This document shows positions 54,891 to 64,000 of a stretch of 64,000 nucleotides of DNA, in pieces. Position numbers and translations under genes: made by a program. Source of the stretch: Lantana camara (Eukaryota; Streptophyta; Magnoliopsida; Lamiales; Verbenaceae); the NCBI GenBank assembly GCA_037501455.1, contig CM074856.1:97826001-97890000 (forward strand). Reading direction: 5' to 3'. The notes beneath the pieces were generated by a model. It ran no database searches. It saw only the letters and a list, made by a program, of their open reading frames with translations, and was not told the origin of the DNA. The first letter of the stretch is position 1, and each line of letters opens with the position of its first letter.

Positions 54891-56312
54891 TGGAGAATCC
54901 TTCCGATTCTTGATGTTCGGTCTTCAACCGATATTAGATACTGCTACACGAAGTTTGCGATATCTTTTCTCATGCCAACACATCATTACTGGATCTTCAA
55001 GTCCTCGAACCAACTCGAACCATGAGTGGGATAACTTGTGACCTTGGACTTCTAGAGGTGCAAACTACACTCTTCGGAAAGCCACGCGCAACCAAAGCCT
55101 TCCTTAATACCTCGATTGTAATAGAGTAGCAAAGCCAATACCAAAGGCAACTCTCTCTTCAAACACCTCTACCCACTCAAACCGTGCCTCTTCTTTGTCG
55201 TTCATGTCCACGGGATGGCCGTCCTTAGAAAGACGAATCTCTTATCGAATCCTGATAACACTAGAGACTTCTTCTCTGAGGCAATTCTCGGTTCTTCTAC
55301 CAGAACGCATAGTCGACAATACCCTTGTTAAAACCCAACTCGGCGAAAACCACGGAATGCTGAAGAAGAACGAACAACTACCGAAGCGAGCAAAAGGGTA
55401 TTTATCTTCCACAATTAACCTGTGTAGCTCACGACAATATATATTCATCCTAAGTCCCGTCTTCTTCTTTAGATAGGACTAGGCACTCCATGAAGAAGTA
55501 CTCAGTTGGATGGAACCACCTTCTAAGATCTCATCAACTATGTCTTAAACTCCAACACCCACGCTAGAGTCATCCGGTAGGGAATCTTCAAACAAAGTCT
55601 AATTCCAGGATAAAGACCACGACAACCTCAATATCCCTATCGGGGTGGTAACGAATTCCAACCTTTAAGGAATCACCAAGAGAGTCTTACTTCGATCTTT
55701 GTCTCTCAAAGCTTGGCTCGATCCCTCGGTTAACCTAAAGGTAAGCCACGCAACTTGTCGCACCGTCCCGGAATAACCAACCACTTCGACTAAGGATACA
55801 AATAGGTTAGCCTTCAATCCATTACCCGAAAGTATAGTTGAGCCCCGAACGAACCTCCTAGAGGCAACCATGAACTCAACTCGTACCCGAACAACCAACC
55901 CACGCCTCGTGTTGCTCCGTACCCTGACAAGGCTTCTTCAAGTAAAACCACCGGTAAACTCGGCCCTCACAACTCACCAGCCACCCGAATACTCTCCTTA
56001 CCGAACTTTCTCCGAGGAGAGAGTCTAAAAAAAAGAAAAGAACCAAGAAAGCAAGCAACAAATAACCACCAAAAACAACAAAGAAGAGAAGAGTAGCAAA
56101 TAAATGGGTTTTCCCGAGGATAAAATATACATTTATGGAATGCTATGAATGTTCTAGTGTACCTTTCACCATGGCGGCAATGTCGAGTTTGATGTCGATA
56201 TTTGTCTTCCAAAATGTTTTCTTGAGCTTGAACCGGGATCTTAAAGTCACGGTTCTTGATGATCTCCAACGCTTGTAGCTCGGCAACCGCTCCCTAAAAT
56301 CCTAATTTCCAC
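54891..56312 (-). pseudogene. Highly degenerate gypsy pol remnant
   Basis: Minus-strand remains of a chromovirus polyprotein, recognised by comparison with gypsy-J. 54900-54995 corresponds to the zinc region of integrase (60540-60660 in J). About 55010-55080 corresponds to the RNase H block around [12 protein letters not shown]. 55665-55898 (RGSTILSGNGLKANLFVSLV) corresponds to the segment after protease in J (LGSTVFSGQRLKT). All frames are broken, and integrase core and chromodomain are missing before LTR I. Frames on either strand here are not genes. It is interrupted at 56313 by gypsy-J. Confidence 0.65.
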
Positions 56313-59300
56313 TATAGCACCCCGAGCGTAAGGCACCACATCGCCCGCACTAGAGTCCAACACGTGTAACGAAATGAAAGATCCGTACACGTATCAAACA
56401 ATAGCGAACGGGTGACAAACAACACTCACACTCTAGCTAGGCGGCCTAAACCCTCAATCAGAGTGCAAAATAATTCAAATCATAGCGGAAGCGATAAAAG
56501 TAATTCATAACAATTCCCAAGATCAACATAGATACATAGTATACAATATAAGAGCATGCTAAGATCATATACAATGCCCAACCCGGGCCCAAAATTCCAA
56601 ATATCAAAGTATTCATAATACATAGCTTCAAGAATTCATAAGTATGAAACATAAACCACTACAAATGGGGGGAAAGAATACTCGAGCTAAGACACAAGTG
56701 AGACTCAAAAGAAAAACTTGCCGCCTAGCTCAACTCCGACGGTAACTGCAACTCAAAGAGGAGAAAAAGAAGAAAACAACGAGGGTTAGTCCTAATGACT
56801 AGTGAGGGGGCTGACACACGCACCCATAATACGTATAGAGAAAAGCACATAACCAAATCATAAAAAGATTCATGAACCGGGGATGGTTTTTGCAAGCTAA
56901 AACTTTTCCCGTGATAGATATGCATAAATATATATTGAAAGAAGTTAAGGCCATAGGCCAAAATGGCAAATTTTAGGTATTTAGGAATCCATTCCTATTT
57001 CATAGATCATACAACTTCACACTACTCGGCGAGTACGAGTCAATCCTCCAACTCTTCTTAGTCAAATCATAATCATAATCAAACATAAATCATAAACCAT
57101 CCTTTCTCCGGGTGATAGAAGGGTTGACGGCCTTAACTATCGTTCAAATTCACATAAGACAAGGTTAATTACTTCCTTGAAACCTTCTGCGGTTATCTCC
57201 GCCGGCTCAAGAGAAACGCCCTTCCTCAACCTCCTAAGGTTAGGCGAGACTCTCAAAGGAAAATGTTGATGGAAGATCTCGGCGACCCCTCGGCCGTCCC
57301 GAGATACCATACCACTCTCTAGGACCCGAATCATAGATCAAAATCATATTTTCCAACAAATCTTATCTTTCAAAGCCCAAAGCTCGCTTACACACCCACA
57401 CTTATCAAAGGTTTTCAAAACAACCGTAAAAATATCTTGTATACGTATACAAATCATTTTCAAAGTCTTATAACAAATGGAACAAGTCCTCAAAGTATAT
57501 ATAATACACGTATCTAACATATAATATATATAACTTGCATGCGGGATTCAAATCAATTAGGGTTTTAGGTCATTATAGATAAAAGAACAAAACCTCACGT
57601 TCCGAACGTGTAGTGGTAACAAAAGAAAGTGAATTGGACGCCTACGGAGCAACCTCGTCATCAATTGGAGGGTCAAATGGACAAAACAAACAAGAACGGA
57701 TACTCTTAGACTCACAATGTACCATATAGACGCTCGGAAAATGTGTATGCATGTATATGATGCAAATGAAATGAAATGAATTCATATTTAAATCATACAA
57801 GGTCACATTTTATAAATTAGGTCATATTTCACAAACGAGGGCATAAAACGAGTTATAAATCCATAACATAAAGCTTAACACATGATAGAACATGTTAACA
57901 TAATAAACGAGTCATAAACGAATCACATAAAGCAAATAAACACATGCAAAACGAAGAAAACAAATACATATGCATGCAGGGATGGTCGCGGCCGTTACCC
58001 AAATTCTTCATAATTTAGTAGCGGTCGCGACCCTCGACTCTAAGTTAGGGCAAATCCAGGTCGCGCCTCTACCCAAAATCAACGTGGGAAGGTCACGGTC
58101 ATGACCTGAAGCCTGCACAAGTCGAGACCAAGGCAAAAACGTGTCGCGGTCGCTGCCAAAATTACACTAAAAACGATCATGGCTACGACCTCGTGCGACA
58201 ACAGGCGAAAAACAGATTTCAGGCTAAAATCTCCAACAAAACTTAAATGAATTCATGCTATATCCAAGTTAACACATAGTAGGATGATAATATGGCAAGA
58301 ACTCATCAATTTCATGCAAAATCCAAGCTAAACATGAAGATACACATGAAGGAAATGCAAAAGATTCATACATGTTCATCCTTTCATGAAAAACCTCAAT
58401 GATTCCTTAATTCTTATGCAAAATCAGTCCATACACTTATTCGAGGATGTGTTAAGATCAATTAGGATGCATTAAATACAACAAATCCACAAGAGATCAA
58501 ACATAATCATCAAAATGTATGAAACCCTTACTATTCACTCTAAACTCCATAACATGCTCATTTCTCCACCAATTTCAGCAAATAAGGAGTTTAAACAAAT
58601 AAGAGAAGATGTAGAATCCAATTCCAAGCTTACCTTTCGAAAATGGAGGAATTTGATGAAGATTTGAGCTCAAAAGGGTGAAAAGTGAATAGTATATTTT
58701 TCCTTTCTCTTGTATCTCGGTTTTGAGCAGCCAATTCTCTCTTTTTTCTTCAATTTAGGATGAAATGGAGGGATATTGTCTGAAAGGGGATTAATTTGGG
58801 AGAGTGTGGGGCCAAGTCTTACTTAATTTGGTCAGGAATAACTTAAGTTATGATTAAAAGATTGATCAAAGGACGAAATTGCACGTGAGGCTCGTTTCGG
58901 TCAAATTTCAGAGGGCTAAATGGGTTTAGAAAAATATGATCTAGGTTTATTAAACCCAAATCATCGATACGAGTTCAACGGAGGTGTCGTAATTCGAATC
59001 TGAATTCCCGAGCTCAAGTTATGCCGCCTGGAACCCAAGGTACGCTAAATGCCCTTTAGCCCCCTTTAGGTCCCATCTCCCAAAATAAAATCAAAAGACA
59101 AGCCAATCAAGTTCCAAAACATAAAACGAACATATAATCAAGTTCATAACTCACATAATTCACTTATATCAAAATTTCGCAAGAAACGGAAATGAATTCG
59201 GATACAAATAGGCAAAAATACAAGGCATAAAAGCTTAAACGTTAAAAAAAAAAATTCATGTTCATACTTAAAGAAATAATCCAAATAATCACATAAGCAC

Positions 59301-59398
59301 TTAATAAATATCAAGTAATCACATAATTAAATAATTAAATCGCGCACGTTATAGCATACCTGAAAGTCCGATCGGTCGGGATGTTACAAACCTCCCTC
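56313..59398 (-). mobile_element. 3' LTR of gypsy-J
   Basis: LTR of 3.1 kb. On the minus strand it starts TGTAACATCCCGACC next to the polypurine tract and ends GGGGTGCTATA (CA changed to TA). It resembles the visible 535 bases of the 5' LTR (63465-64000) at roughly 94%, apart from a ~40-base block at about 56717-56757 that the 5' LTR lacks. The minus strand carries a splice-donor-like CGAAAGGTAAGC near 58633 and a palindrome cluster at 57984-58155. 56308-56312 (TCCAC) may be one target-duplication copy. Confidence 0.88.
57984..58155. repeat. GGTCGCG-type palindrome cluster in LTR J
   Basis: Copies: GGTCGCGGCCGTTACC (57984), GGTCGCGACC (58023-58032, perfect), AGGTCGCGCCT (58059), GGTCACGGTCATGACC (58091-58106) and GTCGCGGTCGCTGCC (58143). 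Decay is mainly C-to-T/G-to-A. Confidence 0.8.
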
Positions 59399-59411
59399 CT
59401 TCAAAAGGACC
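59399..59411 (-). promoter_or_regulatory. Polypurine tract of gypsy-J
   Basis: The minus strand reads AAGGAGGGAGGTT directly before the 3' LTR. Confidence 0.88.
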
Positions 59412-60657
59412 TGTCCTCAGGTCCAAAGCGAGGTCTTGAAAAGCTCCGGGTACAATTGTCTCATTTTCTCCTCGGTCTCCCAAGAGGCTTATTCGGATTT
59501 CTGATCACGCCACAAGACCTTTACCAAGGGAATTTTCCGGTTTCTCGATTCTTGCATCTTCCGGTCCAAAACTCTGACCGGGTGCTTCTTAATTGTCAAA
59601 TCCTGCTCGAATTGTACCCCTCCAACGGGAAGTGTAGAAGACTCATCGGGATAATATTTCCGGAGTTGAGAGACATGGAAAACATTGTGTATCCCGGTTA
59701 AGCTCGGTGGTAAATCAAGTCGGTAGGCTACTTCCCCAACTATTTCAAGAATCTCGAAGGGGCCTAAGTAGCGCGGGTTAAGCTTCCCGCCTTTACCAAT
59801 CCGAGTAAACCCTTTTCTAGGAGATGCTTTTAGAAAAACCTTATCTCTCACTTCAAACTCTAAGGGTCCTCTTCTTTTGTCTGCATAACTTTTATGTCGG
59901 TCTTGAGCCGCCTTTAATCTTTACCAAATCACTTTCACTATCTCAAATGTATCCTGAATCTCCGCTGGTTTCTTAGCTCTAGCGAGCTTACCATCCTTGG
60001 TCCACCTCCATTCATCAATGTTTCAAAATAGAGGTGATTGTCATTTCCTTCCATATAGTGCCTCATACGGAGCCATACCAATTGAAGTTTGAAACTATTA
60101 TTATAAGCGAACTCGACCAAATCCAATTACTCATCCCACGAGTCTTGATAATCTAAGCCACAAGCACGAAGCATGTCCTCAAGATACTTTATTAACCTCT
60201 CGGATTGTCCATCCGTGTGTGGGTGAGATGCTGTGCTAAATTGGAGTTTTATACCCATACACTTTTGCAAATCTTGCCAAAAGCTCGCGGTAAACCGTGG
60301 ATCTCTATCAGAAACAATACTAATCGGGGCACCATGTAATCTTACAATCTCCTTACGATATAACCGGGCTAACTTAGGCACTTTATCGGACTTTCGGACT
60401 TTGAGAAAATGGGCCGACTTCGAGAACCGATCAATTATGACCCAAATCTCATCGAAACCTCCTTTGGTCCTTGGCAAGCCGGACACGAAGTCCAATGTCA
60501 CTTTCTCCCACTTCCATTCAGGAATTGGACGTGGTTGGAGAGTTCCTCTCGGTTTTTGATGTTCAGCTTTCACCACTTAGCATGTTTGATAACTTCTCAC
60601 GAAATTGGCAACATCTCTTTTCATACCGTTCCACCAATATAAAGTCCTCAAATCCTT
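59412..60657 (-). pseudogene. Gypsy-J integrase and chromodomain relic
   Basis: Integrase of a chromovirus. The core at 60127-60576 shows the acidic residues in TLDFVSGLPR, VSDRDPRF and DGQSERLIKYLEDML. 59938-60126 (LVEFAYNNSF) is the core end, out of frame. 59489-59851 contains the C-terminal GPFEILEIVGEVAYRLDLPP block and FHVSQLRKYYPD, then the chromodomain start (VRVLDRKMQESRNRKIPLVK and VLWRDQKSE), which targets insertion to heterochromatin in this group. A TAA at 59489 splits the chromodomain; readable codons continue beyond it. Upstream, the zinc region has two in-frame stops and one Cys position reads Tyr. The chromodomain and LTR form point to the Tekay/Del lineage. Confidence 0.9.
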
Positions 60658-61862
60658 TTACATCTTAATAGTATCGGGATGTACCGTATATGCCAAACTA
60701 TGTGCCTCATCAAGTACCAACTGCTTAAGCTCCTCAGGAGCATAAACCCGAGCCTTAAACCGAAATAGACCTGAATTATCAAACCCGAACTTAGTCTCCA
60801 GATCAATCCTTGCCTTTGCCACCAATCTTTGAATTTCCAGATCATTAGATTGAGCTTCAATCATTCTTTGCTTCAAATTCGTTTGTACTGAAATATTTTC
60901 CAAACGAGCTTCTGAAACCAAGAACATCGAATTCTGCTTACTTGAACCTGCTTCCAAACTCGAAACACTAACTTTTCTACTCAAAGCATCTGCAACCACA
61001 TTAGCTCTACCCGGGTGGTATTGAATCTTACAATCATAGTCCTCGAGTAATTCCACCCAACGCCTTTGCCTCACGTTTAAATCTTTCTAAGTAAACAAAT
61101 AGGCTTTGGTGGTCGGTAAACACCTCAAAAGTGACTCCGTAGAGGTAGTGATGCTATTTCATCAAAACAAAAACGACCGCGGCAAGTTCCAGATCATGAG
61201 TGGGATAGTTCTTCTCGTGAGCCTTTAATTTTCTAGAGGCATAGACTACAACTCTGCCATTCTGCATTAACACACAACCGAGGCCTTCCTTCGATGCATC
61301 GGTGTAAACTGAGTAGCCTTTGGAACCCTCGGGTAGGGTTAAAACTGGCGCCGTAGTCAACCTTTCCTTAAGAGTTTGAAAACTCTTCTTACACGCCTCA
61401 TCCCACTCGAACTTAACCTCTTTCTTTGTTAACCGAGTCAACGGGGAGACAATCTTCGAAAAATCCTTCACAAAACACCTATAATACCCAGCGAATGTAA
61501 CCATACCCTAAGAGCTCATCAAGTTGCGTCTTCAGCTCCTTCAACTCTGCTCGAGCCATCCTATAGGGAGATTTTGCATAAGGTTCTGCTCCGGGATAGA
61601 GATCAATTACAAATTCGACGTCCCGATCCGGAGGTAAAGATCCCAAATTCTCCAAAAAAACATCGGGGAACTCCGTCACGATCTCCGTCTCCTCGAGCTT
61701 GGCCTGGTCTTTCGGTTTATTTAAAAGATAGGCCCCGTAGCCCGTCGCACCATCCTGGAACAATTTACTTTCTTCCATAAAGGAAATAAACGGGCAGGTC
61801 TTCAACCTCTGACCCGAAAACACCGTAGAGCCCAAAGTCACCTTCTTAGCAAAACAATCCAT
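60658..61862 (-). pseudogene. Gypsy-J reverse transcriptase/RNase H relic with the RT core deleted
   Basis: 61479-61862 covers the linker after protease (VTEFPDVFLENLGSLPPDRD) and the first RT block up to [10 protein letters not shown]. At about 61500 the sequence jumps directly to [20 protein letters not shown], which belongs after the RT palm and thumb. The whole catalytic palm, including the Y/F-x-D-D box, is therefore absent. RNase H follows (61154-61480; [36 protein letters not shown]). A stop and frameshift near 61075-61154 separate FTDHQSL and [13 protein letters not shown]. The remaining part (60658-61074) ends with the first histidines of the integrase zinc region. Confidence 0.9.
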
Positions 61863-63256
61863 CTTTTCTCGATGTCAGAACAACAAATCCATCCCCAAAA
61901 TTACTCCGTACCTCTTCATAGGAATCTCAATTAAATCTGCCGAATACTCTTGATCTTCAACAACCACCGGGCACCCACAGAAAACACGGTCCGTTACCAA
62001 ACTTCCCCCGAGTGGGGAACTAATCACAAAAGAATCATCAAAGCAGGCAACAGGCAAAGAAAGAGTAGGAACAAACCGGGAAGCAATAAAAGAATGCGTT
62101 ACTCCCTGATCAAATAATGCATGCAATGGAATGCCATCAATGCCAATAGTACCTTCCACGACAACATTTGCTTCCACTTCAGCATCCTCTTCTTCGCCTT
62201 CAAGTGCATAGGCCCTTGCTTGGATTGGAGGTCTAGGAGGAATAACATTAAGGGGTTGAGGATTCTTCTTCTTAGGACAAGGTTTGATCATGTGACCGGG
62301 CTCACCACAACCATAGCATCTTTCCAATTTCTTCCGGCACGTCTCCTCGGTATGATTGGGACCTTTACAATAAGAGCATTCAATCGGTGCCGGTAGAGCA
62401 GGTACTACAGCCTGTCTCTGAGGTCGGGGCTTCTTATTGAAAGTGTTAGAACCTTTGGGCTTGAAGACCGGAGACCCACTTTGAAAAATAGGCCTCTTAC
62501 CCAAATAAGAGCTAGAACCCAAACCCTGCCCCGAAGGAAAAACCGGGGGCTTCAAACTTAACTTCTGACCTTCAACTTTCAAAGCCTTCCAAGTAGCTTT
62601 CTCCCAAGTATCAATGGTGGTGGCTTGTAAAGCTTCTTGAATCTCCCTTCTCACACCATGAATAAAATTCTGGGCTTTTATGGATTCAATATCGGTAATA
62701 TGTGTGGCATAGGGAGCCAACCTCTCGAACTCAAGAATGTATTCTTCAATAGTTTTGGTTCCTTGCTTTAAATCAGAAAATTCTTGAAGCCTTCTTTTGC
62801 GAGCACTTGGAGGGATATATTTGTTGTGGAATTCCCTCACGAAATTGTCCCAATTAAATTCCTCTCCACTCCTTTCCAACTTGGATCTCACCGCTTTCAA
62901 CCATCTTGTGCCGGACCTTGGATAAATCAACCGGTACATATTGCCTTTTCATGAGAAGGAGCCGGATAAATTTCCTAAATTTCGATAATTTCTGACAACC
63001 ATTCCTCTGCTTTAATATCATCTCCCCCAAACCACTAAGGAGGATTGTTGCTTCGGAATTCATGATAGGCCGGTCTGACTTGCCCTTCTTGTATATCCAC
63101 CTCTGGATTTTGGTTCCGTTGGTTCTGTTGGAGTTGGTTCAGAAGAGCCTGAACAATATTTTTGGCATTCAGTGGTGGAGGTGGTGGTGGTTCTTGTGGA
63201 GGAGTTTGATTAAGATTCGGGGTTTGTTCCCTATCCATTCTCCTTCGTGGAGGCAT
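61863..63256 (-). pseudogene. Gypsy-J gag and protease relic
   Basis: Starts at the ATG at 63256 (MPPRRRMDREQTPNLN, proline-rich). Two frameshifts follow (about 63050 and 62940), then a 354-codon frame. This holds the Retrotrans_gag domain (FHNKYIPPSARKRRLQEFSD, LKQGTKTIEEYILEFERLA) and two intact zinc knuckles, CSYCKGPNHTEETC and CYGCGEPGHMIKPC. The protease comes after that. At the active site it reads FDQGVTHSF: Gln stands where aspartic proteases of this group have Ser or Thr, so activity is doubtful. YGVILGMDLLF near the end is the conserved protease C-terminal block. Confidence 0.9.
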
Positions 63257-63444
63257 CCAGAAAACTAAAAATCAGAAAAATATTAATGCATGGGGTTCAG
63301 TACATGTTCATGGAAGCAATTAATACAAATTTAAACAAATAAGTCACATAAATGTATACATGAATGCAAATAATCACATAACCCTAAGCCGAACAACCTA
63401 GACAGACCCAACACGACTCTAGTGCTCTGGTTTTGAAACCGAGA

Positions 63445-63456
63445 GCTCTGATACCA
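63445..63456 (-). promoter_or_regulatory. Primer-binding site of gypsy-J
   Basis: The minus strand reads TGGTATCAGAGC, eight bases from the LTR end. Between it and the gag ATG is a non-coding leader of about 190 bases. Confidence 0.9.
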
Positions 63457-63464
63457 CTTAAGGA

Positions 63465-64000
63465 TGTAACACCCCTAGCGTAGGGCACCACATCCCCCGT
63501 ATTAGAGTCCAACACGTGTAACGAAATGAAGGATCCGTACACGTATCACACAATAGCGAACGGGTGACAAACAAAACTCACACTCTAGCTAGGCAGCCTA
63601 AACCCTCAATCAGAGTGCAAAATAATTCAAAGCATAGCGGAAGCGATAAAAGTAATTCATAACAATTCCCAAGATCAACATAGATACATAGTATACAACA
63701 TAAGAACATGCTAAGATCATATACAATGCCCAACCCAGGCCAAAGGTTCCAAATGTCAAAGTATTCATAATACATAGCTTCAGGAATTCATAAGTATGAA
63801 ACATAAACCACTAAAAATGTGGGAAAGAGGACTCGAGCTAAGACATAAGTGAGACTCAAAAGACAAAAGAGGAGAAAAAAGAAGAAAACAATGAGGGTTA
63901 GTCCTAGTGACTAGTGAGGGGGCTAACACACGCACCCATAATAGGTATAGAGCAAAGCACATAACCAAATCATAAAAAGATTCATGAACCGGGGATGGTT
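63465..64000 (-). mobile_element. 5' LTR of gypsy-J, partial (runs off the right edge)
   Basis: Begins TGTAACACCCCTAGCG (plus strand) at 63465 and matches 56313-56890 of the 3' LTR. It lacks a block of about 40 bases that contains the CCGCCTAGCTC box. Only the last ~536 bases of the LTR are visible. Confidence 0.9.

Noticed and set aside
55195..55476. Plus-strand 93-codon frame
   Set aside because: Antisense of a degenerate gypsy pol remnant.
1..64000. Host genes, rRNA, organelle insertions
   Set aside because: No recognisable host protein domain, rRNA core or organelle gene order was found in any part.

Overview
The window looks like a repeat-saturated, probably heterochromatic stretch of a flowering-plant nuclear genome. 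It is AT-rich, without prokaryotic gene organisation, and I can assign almost every base to a transposable element or its remnant: Ty3/gypsy LTRs of the chromovirus (Tekay/Del-like) type, Ty1/copia elements, one MULE transposase relic, one CACTA-like element and SINE-like insertions. No intact gene and no host gene was recognised. Every coding region is a broken transposon gene. The species cannot be told from the sequence.

Left third (1-20000). Same-direction elements are inserted inside one another. Copia-Z (gag relic 13695-14076, LTR from 16040) is cut by gypsy LTR B (12268-13694). B is cut near its start by copia-X2 (5' LTR 10370-12267). X2 is cut in its leader by copia-Y (5' LTR 7658 to about 9794; gag/protease/integrase relics 448-2622). 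Y carries a solo gypsy LTR (A, 2760-6665, target duplication TGACT) and a further copia-X LTR (1-447) that runs off the left edge. A second solo LTR (C, 16709-19661, target duplication TGGCC) sits in the LTR of Z.

Middle (20000-31500). A SINE (20001-20125) and a degenerate MULE transposase (about 20470-22549, minus strand) are followed by gypsy LTR D. D is interrupted by a plus-strand copia element, copia-X1 (LTR 23572-25501, leader, gag 27709-28653, protease/integrase relic to 29334). Then come two minus-strand gypsy LTR pieces, E and F.

Right half (31500-64000). Two related gypsy families without coding capacity, here called G and H, occupy 31550-48739. G lies inside an LTR of H, and about 8 kb of this composite is tandemly duplicated (31550-34928 matches 39522-42900). 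Both internal regions carry, about 280-300 bp before the polypurine tract, an array of some twelve short stem-loops whose stems change in a pairing-compatible way. LTR I (48841 to about 54890) holds a 2.47 kb CACTA-like element with 3-bp target duplications. The window ends with gypsy-J (3' LTR 56313-59398, 5' LTR from 63465), which still shows gag, protease, RNase H, integrase and chromodomain but has lost the reverse-transcriptase catalytic core.

The most unusual signals are non-coding: the stem-loop arrays of G and H; clusters of GC-rich palindromes at a comparable place in four gypsy LTR subfamilies but with different sequences; similar hairpins in copia leaders; dense CACGTG clusters upstream of copia TATA boxes; and a conserved splice-donor-like site inside the gypsy LTRs.
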